Positions 46,023 through 55,337 of a stretch of DNA of 64,000 nucleotides are shown in pieces. The notes beneath the pieces are model-generated. The model saw only the letters and a list, made by a program, of their open reading frames with translations. It did not search any database and was not told where the DNA came from. Origin of the DNA: JAGNDO01 sp963704975 (GTDB lineage Bacteria; Chloroflexota; Anaerolineae; Caldilineales; Caldilineaceae); assembly GCA_963704975.1 (NCBI GenBank), contig CAVPIK010000008.1, positions 1 through 64,000 on the forward strand. Reading direction: 5' to 3'. The stretch's first letter is position 1. Every line of letters starts with the position of its first letter. A program made the position numbers and the translations under genes.

Positions 46023-47961
46023 ATGCGTTTTTTCTTTGCCCTACTTTTTGGTTTGTTGCTTTCTTCTGGCGTTCAGGCCGCGTCCGGTGGACGGGGTGGA
46101 CGGGTGGACCCTGTGGTTTTTTTGCCGATTGTTCATGCGCCGCCTTCTCACGTGGTGATTGCGGCCGCGCATATCGATAGCGCGGTGAGCGGGGAGGCGG
46201 ATGAGGCGCTTCTGCTGTGGAATACGGGCTTTCGGGTGGAGCGGTTGGCCGGTTGGCGGTTGACCGGGGGCGGGCGCACGGCGACTTTTCCCATTTCCAG
46301 CACGTTGACCCTTTCGCCGGGGGATCGCCTGTGGTGCGCCAACGAGGCCGCCGCCTTCCGTCTCAGCTTTGGCCACGACCCTGGCTGCGAGTGGGGGGCG
46401 GACACGGATTCGGCCATCCCGGATCTGGACGGGGATTTGGCTTTGGGCAACAGCGGCGGCACGGTGCAGGTGTGGCGAGCGGACGGCTCGTTGGCCGACA
46501 CGTTGGTCTATGGCAACGAGAGCAGCCCGGCCCAGGGCTGGGACGGACTGCCCGCCCAGGTGTACAACCGGGGGGTGATCCCCGGCGCGGGGCAGGTGTG
46601 GCAGCGCAAGCGGGACGCCCAGACCGGGCTGCCCGTGGACACGGATCAGGCGACCGACTGGGCCGGGGATGTGGCGGACCTGGCTCTGGGGGCGGCAGGT
46701 GCGCTTCCCCGGCTGGCTGGGGTGGACGGACGCCGATCTGGGGCGACCCATCACCGGCACGGCGTGGGCCAACGTCCGCGTGGCCGTGGGGCCGGAGGGG
46801 TTGTTTGGGCCGATCTCGGCGGCGCTTGGCGGCGGCGCAGCAGAGCATTGACCTCAGCGTTTACACGTTTGAGCAGCCGCCCTGGCCGAGATTGTGGCCG
46901 ATGCGGCCCGGCGGGGGGTGCGGGTGCGTTTGCTTTTGGAGGGAGGACCGGCTGGTGGGATCACGGACCTTCAGCGCTGGTGTGTGGCTCGCATGGTCGA
47001 GGCCGGGGTGGCGGTGCGCTACTTGGCCGTTCAGCCGGAGGCACCCAACGGCTATCGCCCGCGCTATCGTTTTATGCACGCCAAATATGCCATCATCGAC
47101 GGCGGCACGGGCCATGTCAACGCCCTGCTCGGCACGGACAACTTCGGGGTGGAGTCCTTGCCCTTGCCCAGCACGGACCCGGCCTTCCCCCATCCCCAAG
47201 GACGGCGGGGGGTCTTTTTGTTCACCGATGCCGTGGGCGTGGCGGATGGGTTGGCCCGCCTCTTCGCCGAAGACTGGTCTCCGCAACGCTTTCTGGATCT
47301 GATGCCCTACACGGCTCTCGACGCCACCTATGGCGGGCCTCCTCCAGAGTTTGTCCCCGAAGCGCTCACTGAGTATACCCCGACTGGTTCTTCTTTTTTC
47401 CAAACCATTGGCTCAAGCGGGCCCATGCAATTCATGCTGATCAGCGTGCCGGAAAACGCCACCCGCCCGGACGAGGGGCTGATGGCCCTGATCCAGCGGG
47501 CCGGGGCGGGGGACGAGATTCGGCTGGAGCAGCTTTACGAGCAGAAATACTGGGGCGAATCGACCAGCAATCCCATCGCTGACCCCAATCCCCGGCTGGC
47601 GGCCATCATTGACGCGGCCCGGCGGGGGGCGGTGGTGCGGCTGATGTTGGACAGCTATTTTGATGACCCGTCCAGCTTGCGGGGCAACCGGGCCACCGCG
47701 GCCTATCTGCACTCGGTGGCCGCCGCGGAGGGGCTGGACATGCAGGTGCGGGTGGGCAATCCAACGGGGCTGGGCATTCACGCCAAGGTGGTGCTGGTGC
47801 GGGTGGGCGGCGAACATTGGTCCGGCGTGGGCAGCCTCAACGGCAGCGAGATCAGCCACAAGATCAACCGGGAGGTCGTCCTGCTGGTGGATGCGCCGGT
47901 GATCTATGGGCGGCTGCTGGACGTTTTCAACTGGGACTGGGCTGCCTCGCCCACTCCCTGA
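46023..47961 (+). CDS. secreted lamin-tail/phospholipase D-like protein (frame-broken)
   Basis: Signal peptide MRFFFALLFGLLLSSGVQA, then a lamin-tail beta domain (residues about 45-160) and two phospholipase-D-like halves. The first half has HAKYAIIDGG (HxKxxxxD), the second GIHAKVVLVRVG, where the usual Asp is Arg, with a supporting SLNGSEISHKINREV. Frame breaks occur near 46700 and near 46880. It should be exported. It may cleave nucleic acid or phospholipid, or ligate ends, with the weaker second site making activity uncertain. Confidence 0.72.
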
Positions 47962-47984
47962 TCCCCAATTCCTAACCCCACCTT

Positions 47985-48013
47985 TTGACCCACTGCGCCC
48001 GTGATGTTACACT
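47985..48013 (+). promoter_or_regulatory. promoter of the phosphoesterase gene
   Basis: TTGACC (47985-47990), 17 bases, TACACT (48008-48013). The start point falls near 48020, only about five bases before ATG 48025. This excludes the in-frame upstream starts at 48001-48004 and makes the mRNA nearly leaderless. Confidence 0.62.
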
Positions 48014-48024
48014 CTTTACCATCC

Positions 48025-48678
48025 ATGCGCGCACTTATTGTTTCTGACAAAGTTGAACCAAAACTCCACGATGTTGGCGTCCGAGATCGGGTCGGCGACA
48101 TCGATTTGATCTTGGGCTGCGGCGACCTGCCCTTCTATTATCTCGAGTTTCTGGTCAGCATGTTGGACAAGCCCTGCTACTTTGTCTTTGGCAATCATGG
48201 TCGAGAGGTGGAGTATCAGGAAGATGGCCGGCCGGTCTATGGGCCAGCGGGGGCGACCAATCTGCATTGCCACACAGCCAAAGAGGGTAATTTACTCGTG
48301 GCCGGACTGGAAGGGTCGATTCGCTACAACCACTCGTCCAAATTTCAGTACACCGAGACCGAAATGTGGAACAACATCATCCGGCTGGCCCCCAGCCTGC
48401 TCAAGAACCGGGTGCGCTATGGCCGCTGGCTGGATGTGCTGATCGCCCATTCGCCCCCCTTCGGCATCCACGACGAACCCGACCCCACCCACACGGGCTT
48501 TCGCAGCTTTTTGCGTTTTATGCGGGTCTTCAAACCCCGTTACCTCCTCCACGGCCACATCCACATCTATCGCCACGACACGGTGGCCAGCACCCTATAT
48601 CACCAAACCGAGGTGGTCAACGTGTATCCGTACCGGATCATGGATCTGGAACCCCAAGTGTTGACACCTGCCCGATAA
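48025..48678 (+). CDS. metallophosphoesterase-family protein
   Basis: A 217-aa calcineurin-like phosphoesterase. Recognisable are MRALIVSDKVEP, GCGDLPFYYLEF, FGNHGRE, LIAHSPPFGIHDE and LLHGHIHIYRHD. The first motif lacks the usual DxH histidine (SDKVEP), and the third reads GNHG instead of GNHD, so metal binding may differ or activity be lost. The substrate is unknown. It stands alone with its own promoter. Confidence 0.75.
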   Translation: MRALIVSDKVEPKLHDVGVRDRVGDIDLILGCGDLPFYYLEFLVSMLDKPCYFVFGNHGREVEYQEDGRPVYGPAGATNLHCHTAKEGNLLVAGLEGSIRYNHSSKFQYTETEMWNNIIRLAPSLLKNRVRYGRWLDVLIAHSPPFGIHDEPDPTHTGFRSFLRFMRVFKPRYLLHGHIHIYRHDTVASTLYHQTEVVNVYPYRIMDLEPQVLTPAR

Positions 48679-48782
48679 GCCACCCTTGGTGGCAGGGCCA
48701 CGACCCAATTGTTATCCTGAGATGCGCCGGTCCTTCTCCTGAAGGGCCGCTTTATTTTGAGAGTTGAAATTCGAGAAAACCT

Positions 48783-50211
48783 ATGAAACGACGTCAGAGC
48801 GAGTTCAAATATCACTTAATTACCCTGGGCTGTCCCAAAAACAAGGTAGACAGCGACGGCATGGAGATGATGCTGCGGGACGCGGCCTATGCGCCCTCGG
48901 ACGATGCCGGGGACGCGGATGTGTTGATCGTCAACACCTGCGGCTTTTTGCAGGCGGCCAAGGAGGAGTCCATCGGGGTGCTGCAAGAGTTGGCCCAGGG
49001 CAAGCGGCGCAACCAGTTTTTGATTGCGGCGGGCTGCATGGCCCAGCGGGACGGGGACGAAGTGTTGAAGCGGGTCCCTGGCGTGGATGGATTGCTGGGC
49101 ACGCGGCGGTGGATGGATGTGGTGAAATTGTTGCGCCAGATTCGGGGCGGGGCCGGGGGGGCCAAAGGCCGTCGCGCCCTGCAACGCTATAGCCTGCTGG
49201 GGGATCCCGGACACCCAGTTCGAGGCGGCCACGCCCCGTCCGCCCGTGGTGGGGGGCAGCGCGTATCTGAAGATTTCCGATGGCTGCAACGCGCCGTGCG
49301 CGTTCTGCACCATCCCCAGCTTCAAGGGCAAGCTGCGCAGCCGCCCCTTGGAAAGCATCGTGGCCGAGGCGGACGCCTTGGTGCGGGCCGGGGCCAGGGA
49401 ACTGGTGGTCGTGGCCCAGGACACCACGGACTATGGCCGGGATTGGGGCCAACCCAACAGCCTGGCCCAACTGCTGGCCGCCATCTGCAACCGCACAGGC
49501 GAGGATCTGGCGTGGCTGCGGCTGATGTACGCCTATCCGGGCCACGTCACCGACGAGCTGATCGAGGTGATGGCCACGCAAGACAAGATCGTGCCCTATT
49601 TGGACATGCCCTTGCAGCACGGGGATCCCCGCACCCTGCGCCGCATGCGCCGCCCCAGCCGCCTGGAGATGGTCTACGATCACATGAGCAAGCTGCGATC
49701 CGCCATGCCCGACATGACCCTGCGCACCACCTTCATCGTCGGCTTCCCCGGCGAGACCGAGGAGGAGTTCCAGGGCTTGCTCGACTTTGCCCAGGCCATC
49801 CAGTTCGACAAAGTGGGGGCCTTCAAGTTCAGCCCGGAACCGACCACCCCTTCCTTTTTGATGGAAGATCAGGTGGCCGACGAGGTGATGGACGAGCGCT
49901 ACGCCCGGCTGATGCAGTTGCAGCAGCCCATCAGCCTGGGCAAGAACCAGGCCCAGGTGGGCAAAATTTTGGACATTCTGGTGGAGGGCGAAGGCGAGGT
50001 CGAGGGCAGCGGGGATGCCCTGACCTTGGGCCGCAGCTACCGGGACGCGCCGGAAGTGGATGGTTTGGTCCTGGTCCCCGGCGTCAGCGGTGCGCCCGTC
50101 GGATCCATGTTCAAGGTCCACATCACCGGGGCGATGGAATACGATTTGGTGGGCGAGGTGTTGACGACGGAGACGTTTAGCAGTACGAAGGCGAGTATTG
50201 CGTTGGTTTAA
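48783..50211 (+). CDS. rimO: ribosomal protein S12 methylthiotransferase RimO (frame-broken)
   Basis: Radical-SAM enzyme adding a methylthio group to an aspartate of ribosomal protein S12. The N-terminal UPF0004 domain has LITLGCPKNKVDSDGMEMML, VNTCGFLQAAKEESI and AAGCMAQRDGDEV. The radical-SAM cluster is DGCNAPCAFCTIPSFKGKLRSRPLE, and the body contains DMPLQHGDPRTLRRMRRPS. A C-terminal TRAM domain (KILDILVEGEGE) ends at 50211. One break near 49195 joins RYSLLGDPG to the SAYLKISDGCN frame. Confidence 0.9.
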
Positions 50212-50212
50212 T

Positions 50213-50241
50213 GTATCGAGTGTCGTGTATCGAGTATTTTT
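50213..50241. repeat. left short-period repeat flanking a toxin-antitoxin pair
   Basis: GTATCGAGTGTCGTGTATCG and following GAGTATTTTT, made of ATCGAGT-like units. It is a degenerate inverted counterpart of 51043-51070. Confidence 0.55.
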
Positions 50242-50304
50242 GTGGCTTGCGAGGTGGATTTCAGTCCCAGCGTTCGCCGACGGTGCGCTGAAGTGCAGGG
50301 CGGA

Positions 50305-50752
50305 TCACGGCATCATCCAAGCGAAGGCCTGTTCCCGAAGCGCTTTGAGGACGGATGATGCGGAGGGGATCAGGTTGGCCTTGCGTGCCCGCAGGATTAC
50401 GCCGAGGGTGCCGATCAGTGGGACGTCGAAGGCTTGGGCGCAGCGGCGAGCAGCACCGTCATCGATCACGGCTCGCCACCCGCTGCGGTTGAGTGCATAG
50501 CTGAGAACCGCTGTTTCACCCGCACCAAGATCCCACGCCAGCACCAGCGGATCCGAAACGGTGACAACAACCGGGAACGGCGAGCTGGCAAGAAATCGAC
50601 GGGCAGGGTCGTCAACTGGGCCAGCGTTAATCTCGTCCACAACGGCCTGAGGGACGACAATTTCATCGGCCAGTGCGGTCAGCAAATGCTGATGAGCCGA
50701 CCTTGGACAGAACAATCAGAGGCGAGGCATTGACGACCCAACGCTCAATCAT
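50305..50752 (-). CDS. PIN-like (DUF3368) toxin (frame-broken)
   Basis: PIN-fold nuclease-type protein of about 148 aa. The start at ATG 50752 gives MIERWVVNASPLIVLSKVG (first acidic region absent of a second D), then a break near 50690 leads into LTALADEIVVPQAVVDEINAGP. Acidic and core motifs follow in LVLAWDLGAGETAVLSYAL and VIDDGAARRCAQAFDVPLIGTLGVILRA. Such proteins pair with UPF0175 antitoxins. Its start overlaps the antitoxin stop by 8 bases. Confidence 0.78.
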
Positions 50753-51002
50753 CGCCAACTTCCTGTATTAACTCTTCGGCGGTCAACTGAAACGGTGTTA
50801 TGCCAAAACGATTCAACGCCGCCAGAAAATCGAATCGGGACACGCCTGCGATTTCAGCAGCTTTGGACTGCGAAACTTGCTGGTTTTCGTACCATTTGAC
50901 AGCAGCCGCCAGCCGCATCTCACGCAAAAACTGATCCGGTTCCTGTCGCAGGGCCGCAAAGATACCTCGTGGCAATTCTAATGTAAGTTGTACTGTGTCC
51001 AT
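50745..51002 (-). CDS. UPF0175-family antitoxin
   Basis: An 85-aa protein from ATG 51002 with a GGAGG site just before. MDTVQLTLELPRGIFAALRQEPDQFLREMRLAAAVKWYENQQVSQSKAAEIAGVSRFDFLAALNRFGI is the UPF0175 signature (helix plus HTH). It precedes and overlaps the PIN-like gene, the standard order of this pair, and is expected to neutralise the nuclease and bind its own promoter. Confidence 0.85.
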   Translation of the reverse strand: MDTVQLTLELPRGIFAALRQEPDQFLREMRLAAAVKWYENQQVSQSKAAEIAGVSRFDFLAALNRFGITPFQLTAEELIQEVGDD

Positions 51003-51042
51003 GTTACCTCCTCGTAGTCCCAAAATTTCCGAACCACGCCCC

Positions 51043-51070
51043 TACTCAATACTCGACACACGATACTCAA
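51043..51070. repeat. right short-period repeat flanking the toxin-antitoxin pair
   Basis: TACTCAATACTCGACACACG followed by ATACTCAA. Its reverse complement resembles 50213-50241, so the pair is bracketed by inverted simple repeats. Confidence 0.55.
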
Positions 51071-51073
51071 TTT

Positions 51074-51777
51074 TTACCAAAACCACCCCCGCCGCTTCTG
51101 CCCCTGCCGGGCAAATTGCACCAATTGGGCCACCTGCTGTTGCAGGGCGGCGGTGGTGCTTTCCAGGGCGCGCAGACGGTTTTCCAGCCGCTCTTTGCGG
51201 GTCTCTTCCCGGCGCTGATATTCGGCCAGGGAGCGCTCCAATTCCAGCATCCGGTCCCGCAGTTTGCGATTCTCGTCCTTCAGGTTAAAATTGTCCTGAA
51301 CGACCACGCCCATCAGCTCCCGGCTGGCGGCTTGGCTGTTGGCCAGTGCGTGTTGACCATCGGCGATGGTGTGGAGGACGGCGTTGAGGGCCGGAGGCAT
51401 GGCCGCTCCGTTGACCGTGGCCAGGGCCGTCATGGCTTCATCGCCCTCCGGCGCATGTTGAGCCGTCACCAACACGCTCAGGCGATGGGCGATCTGCTCG
51501 TAGCTCTGCCCCTCGGCCAGCATCCCCCGCACCAAGCCCAAGAGATCGGCGTCGGCCTGGCTGAAGAGGGGATCATCCTGCTGGGCGGCTTCCCCAAGAA
51601 AGTCGGCGAAGCGCTGGGTCCAGCGGCGCAGGGTGCCAGGGGCCACGTCCAGCAGTTCGGTGACATCGGCAAAGCTATAGCCATCCGCCTGGGTTTCGTC
51701 ACCGATTGGCGCCGAATCCGAAGCAGAGATGGTTGCGTTTGAGGTTTAGGTTGTGACGTAGCCTGCTCTTCGCTCAT
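51074..51777 (-). CDS. HTH/coiled-coil regulator-like protein (frame-broken)
   Basis: Read from ATG 51777 (MSEEQATSQPKPQTQPSLLR), with a break near 51710, into ADVTELLDVAPGTLRRWTQRFADFLGE, a MerR-like helix-turn-helix (about residues 35-60). The middle is alanine-rich. The C-terminal third (NFNLKDENRKLRDRMLELERSLAEYQRREETRKERLENRLRALESTTAALQQQVAQLV) is a long coiled coil ending RRGWFW. It is probably DNA-binding and self-associating. No family name is assigned with confidence. Confidence 0.65.
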
Positions 51778-51803
51778 AAATCCAATCTTCAATCTTTGAT
51801 CGT

Positions 51804-52190
51804 TTACTCTTCGTCAACAACCCGCCAAGTGGTGTCCACCACATCGTCGTCGCCCCCGGCTGAACCGGACTTCGCAGCGGTTTGACGGCGGACCCAGCCG
51901 GCAAGACCTTCGTCCGGCCCTGGGTGGAGCGCACGGGCCAAGGCATCCTTGGGGACCATGTTGACAAAGAGACGCGAGGCCACCAGGATCACGGCGAAAT
52001 CGTCAAAGGGCAGACCGGGCAGCAGATCCACGGGCGAAATCCAATAGGCCAGGGCCAGCACGGGCAGCATAGTCTTGAGCAGGGACGAGACCTGGGGATC
52101 CCAGAGCAACCGCCAAGCCACCCAGATGTCTCGAATAATCTCTCGCAAGCTCCATCCGCCGGGCACTGCATCATCATTGTTGTTGTTCAA
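51804..52190 (-). CDS. YkvA-like (DUF1232) protein
   Basis: A 128-aa protein with the DUF1232 hydrophobic hairpin AYWISPVDLLPGLPFDDFAVILVASRLF and an acidic C-terminus. The start is TTG 52190, supported by AGAAGGAGAA eight to ten bases upstream and by the promoter at 52229-52257. Function unknown. Such proteins are small membrane-associated factors. Confidence 0.75.
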   Translation of the reverse strand: MNNNNDDAVPGGWSLREIIRDIWVAWRLLWDPQVSSLLKTMLPVLALAYWISPVDLLPGLPFDDFAVILVASRLFVNMVPKDALARALHPGPDEGLAGWVRRQTAAKSGSAGGDDDVVDTTWRVVDEE

Positions 52191-52228
52191 AGTAGTTCTC
52201 CTTCTGAAAATTCATTCTCTACGCTGTC

Positions 52229-52257
52229 AGTATAACGAAGTTTTGCCGGGCTGACAA
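52229..52257 (-). promoter_or_regulatory. promoter of the DUF1232 gene
   Basis: Minus strand TTGTCA (52252-52257), 17 bases, TATACT (52229-52234). The start near 52222 gives a 32-nt leader. Confidence 0.68.
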
Positions 52258-52299
52258 CAAAGGGGCCATTCTTCCACACCCGAACCGAAATTCACGCCC

Positions 52300-53830
52300 A
52301 TGCCAACCACCACCCAAATGCTCGCCGACTATCCCGATATCCTGCTCCAGGTCCTGGCCGAAATGCGGGGGGCCTTTTTGGATGGGGCCGAAAGCCGCCA
52401 TCAGGCCATGGACCTGCTCACCGCCCAGCTCACGGAGCCGACCTCGATCTTGATGGCCTATCAAGAAGCCGTGGACTTCCACCCCCAGGCCCAGGATGCC
52501 CTGGACGCCCTGATGGAGGCCGCCGGCGAGGTGGGGGAGGCCCAGTTTATCCGGGAGTTTGGCGGCATCCGCCAGATGGGCCCGGCCAAGCTGGAACGGG
52601 AGACCCCTTGGTTTCACCCGGAAAGCGTGGCCGAGATGCTCTACTATTACGGTCTGCTGGGCCGGGGCTACAAGGGAGCCGGGCAACAGGCCCAAACCAT
52701 CATTTACATCCCGTCGGACGTGCTGCCCTGGCTGCCCCAACCGGCCAAGGCGGCCATCGAAGGCGGTCTGCCGGTGATGCCCGCCCCGCCGCCCCCGGCT
52801 TCCCGCCTGTTGGCGGCGGACGATGGGCTGCTGGAAGACGCCGGCACCCTGCTGGGCTTTCTGCACACGGACGAACTGCGCCTGACCGCCACCGGTCCCC
52901 ACCCGGAGGATGTGGCCCGGCTGGTGGAACGCTTCCGTCTGCCCTATCTGGACACGCCGGAATTTCAGGTGCGGCTGGATCTGCTCCTGCATCTGGCCAA
53001 GCAATTGGACTGGCTGAAACCGGGCAAAAACAAGGACGGCGAGCCCATTGTGCAGTTGACCGGCAACCGGGTGCGGGCCTTTTTGGAACAGACCCGGCCC
53101 GAACAGCGCTTCAGCCTGTGGGAAGCCTGGCGGCAGTCGGCGGAGTGGAACGATCTCTGCCGCACCCCGGCTTTGGAGTGTGTGGAATCGGGCAGTTGGC
53201 GCAACGATCCCACCCAATCCCGCGAGGCCATTCTGCGCCTGTTGGGCCAGCTTCAACCGGGCATTTGGTACAACCAGTCCGACGTGATCCGGGCCATTTT
53301 GGAAACCGAGCCGGATTTTCAGCGTCCCACGGGACGCTACGATACCTGGTACATCCGCAGCACCTCTACGAACGAGTTCCTCAAAGGTTTCGAGCACTGG
53401 GACGATGTGGAGGGCGCGCTGCTGCGTTTTCTCTTCGCCGGTCCCCTGCACTGGCTGCGGGTCATGGACCTGGCCGAGCCCTCCGGCGGGGACGACATGC
53501 AGATTCTGCCTCACCCCGTGGGGCCTGCACTGGCTGGGCCAGGACGCGGTGCCGCCCTACGAGACGCCCCGGCATCCCTATCTGGTGGGCGAAGATTTCA
53601 CCATCACCCTGCCCGAAGACACCCCCCTCTACGACCGCTTCCGGGCCGAGCGCTTCACCCAGTGGCAGTCCAGCTATCCCCGCTACGTCTACCAGATCAC
53701 CCAGCGCAGCCTGGCCCGGGCCGAGGCCGAAGGGTTGACCGCGGCCAAGTTGCTCGATTTTCTGAAACAACACACCCGATCCATTCCGCCCAAGGTGGCG
53801 GGGGCGTTGGGGAAGGTGGGGAAGAAGTAG
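52300..53830 (+). CDS. XPB/Ssl2-N-like conserved protein without helicase core (frame-broken)
   Basis: About 510 aa. The tandem small helical and winged modules (ADYPDILLQVLAEMRGAFLDG, FHPESVAEMLYYYGLLGRG, IIYIPSDVLPWLPQP, then DEDV-type segment TGPHPEDVARLVERF) resemble the N-terminal helicase-associated domain of XPB-like proteins seen alone in actinobacteria and Chloroflexota. The C-terminus has the family-type TLPEDTPLYDRFRAERFTQW and YQITQRSLARAEAEGLTAAKLLDFLKQH. One break near 53515. There is no P-loop. Its role is unknown, possibly nucleic-acid related. Confidence 0.6.
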
Positions 53831-53883
53831 GGGATTGGGGATTGGGGAGAAAAGGCCGGGTGTGGGTTGCCTGGCTTTTCTGC

Positions 53884-53889
53884 TATAAT
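53884..53889 (+). promoter_or_regulatory. extended -10 promoter element
   Basis: TGC-TATAAT, an extended -10, lies 45 bases ahead of ATG 53934. No good -35 is seen 17 bases upstream (TGTGGG), which is usual for extended -10 promoters. Confidence 0.45.
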
Positions 53890-53933
53890 GGGGGCAAGTG
53901 TTGTGTGGGAATGTGTGGAATCGAGGAGGCGAT

Positions 53934-54140
53934 ATGACTCAAATGGAGTTTTTGCAGGGATTCAAAGGGCTTTCCATCGATCAACAGTTGGAAACCTTGC
54001 GGGCGGCTTTGGGGGTTCTGGAGACAACCATTCGCCGCTCGCAAAAAGTGAATGGGGAGCATTTGCCGCTGGCCGAAGCCGCGGCGATGTTGTTGGCGGA
54101 TTACAATTCGGATGAGGAGTTGACCAGTTTCACGGTATGA
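53934..54140 (+). CDS. small hypothetical protein, possible antitoxin-like
   Basis: A 68-aa acidic helical protein, MTQMEFLQGFKGLSIDQQLETLRAALGVLETTIRRSQ, with PLAEAAAMLLADYNSDEEL at the C-terminus. It has a strong GAGGAGG site and its stop overlaps the next gene's ATG. The size and LADYNSDEELTSF ending resemble small antitoxin-like partners of PIN or RelE toxins, but its neighbour is a membrane protein, so this is not supported. Confidence 0.55.
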   Translation: MTQMEFLQGFKGLSIDQQLETLRAALGVLETTIRRSQKVNGEHLPLAEAAAMLLADYNSDEELTSFTV

Positions 54141-54491
54141 AAGATCCCCATAGGCGGACCCCCTACTTACTATTTCTTGGTTTTACTGGTGGTTGCTACG
54201 CTATATTTAGTAGGCTGGCAATTTGATCGGCGCTATTACGTTCGGAAAATCCGGCCCACAAAATTGCACATCACGGACCTCACGGATGGCAAGCTCATCA
54301 CCTATCGGTGGGTGCATACTCGGCACTATGTTTGGGATTTCCTTCTGCTGTTCTATATCAGCTTCATGACTTGGATGCTTGTGTGGTTCGCACAACCTTC
54401 TGAGCGTGGACCGTTTGCAGCATTTGCGGTGGTCTTTGTCGTTCTCTTTGTGTTACATGGCGCTCGGCTGGATTCTACAATCAAACTGTGA
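54137..54491 (+). CDS. small membrane protein (frame-broken)
   Basis: ATG 54137 overlaps the preceding stop. MKDPHRRTPYLLFL continues, after a break near 54175, into VLLVVATLYLVGWQFDRRYYVRKI. Two further helices, DFLLLFYISFMTWMLVWFA and AAFAVVFVVLFVLHGARL, follow a short cytosolic strand region. About 117 aa. No family is recognised. Confidence 0.5.
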
Positions 54492-54859
54492 TTGTCGTTT
54501 CCAAAACAGGAAATCTAAGAGTATACCATCGCCCCTTTCCGGCATTTCGAGATCGGGCGCGAAATATTGGTAGCATCCGAAATATCACGTATCGCAAAGA
54601 GAGATTTTTCGCTGGATTGGGATTTCATTTTCTCTGTTTTCCCCGATCTACGTCCACACCAAAGACGGTAAACGGATCCGCATCATCCACGAAGTTGACA
54701 CGGAACAGGCCGCCATTGACATCCAGGCAGCCCTGCGCGACGTTCTGAACATCGCCGACGATCAGCCCAAGCTGCTTCAAACCCATCACCAGTCGTTTTT
54801 TGAGAGAATTGTTTGTTGCACAGTGCCGAAACAACCATTGAGAAGGGAGTGGTTTCGAC
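54492..54859 (+). other. gene-remnant region
   Basis: Open stretches without starts encode fragments such as FEIGREILVASEISRIAKRDF and, from about 54650, IYVHTKDGKRIRIIHEVDTEQAAIDIQAALRDVLNIAD. They lie in different frames and lack ribosome sites. The region looks like decayed or frame-broken small genes preceding the truncated antitoxin. Confidence 0.35.
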
Positions 54860-55126
54860 GTGCCAAACTACCGAACACTCGCAACGGTCACAGCCGACTA
54901 CTTCTTCCAGCACCCCGATGTCAGATCGACGACTTTCTGACCGAGTTGTTCGCCGACTATGCCGAAGACGGAGACTCAGCCACGCTGAATTCGGCTTTGG
55001 ATATCATGGCCCAGGCCAAGGACATTCCAGCAACTCATGTCCCGCCCCTTCGACTCATCCCCAGCGTGAACCGCCAAGGCGACGACCCCATGCGCTCACG
55101 TTCCCAATCAACCAATCAACCGATCG
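54860..55126 (+). pseudogene. truncated antitoxin-like gene
   Basis: From a GTG at 54860 (VPNYRTLATVTADYFFQHP), with a break near 54920, to IDDFLTELFADYAEDGDSATLNSALDIMAQAKDI. This resembles the N-terminal half of HTH antidotes of addiction modules (helix, acid-rich AEDGDS and ALxxIAxAKG). The expected HTH is missing: sequence after AKDI becomes unrelated and runs into the 76-bp repeat. Confidence 0.45.
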
Positions 55127-55202
55127 CCCAATCCCTCCTCCACGGCATCACCATCCTCGACCTCACCCGCATCCTGGCCGGCCCCTATTGCACCATGACC
55201 CT
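55127..55202. repeat. 76-bp direct repeat, left copy (truncated 5' end of the CoA-transferase gene)
   Basis: Identical at 75 of 76 bases to 56542-56617. It encodes the same LLHGITILDLTRILAGPYCTM start as the intact gene and then diverges at 55203. The two copies bracket 1.34 kb that carries the DUF4143 ATPase. Confidence 0.9.
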
Positions 55203-55251
55203 TCTCACCTTCATGATGGTCCGTCGCAATTGTCTCAATTCAAAAAATTAC

Positions 55252-55289
55252 GACAATCAATTGTCACAATTCGCCTAAAGTGTTACACT
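55252..55289 (+). promoter_or_regulatory. promoter and palindrome of the ATPase gene
   Basis: TTGTCA (55261-55266), 17 bases, TACACT (55284-55289). The palindrome GACAATCAATTGTC (55252-55265) overlaps the -35 and may be an operator. Start near 55296, leader about 42 nt. Confidence 0.6.
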
Positions 55290-55337
55290 AACTGCCAATA
55301 ATGATGGCCGTACACAAGGGGGTAGAGGGAAACTACT

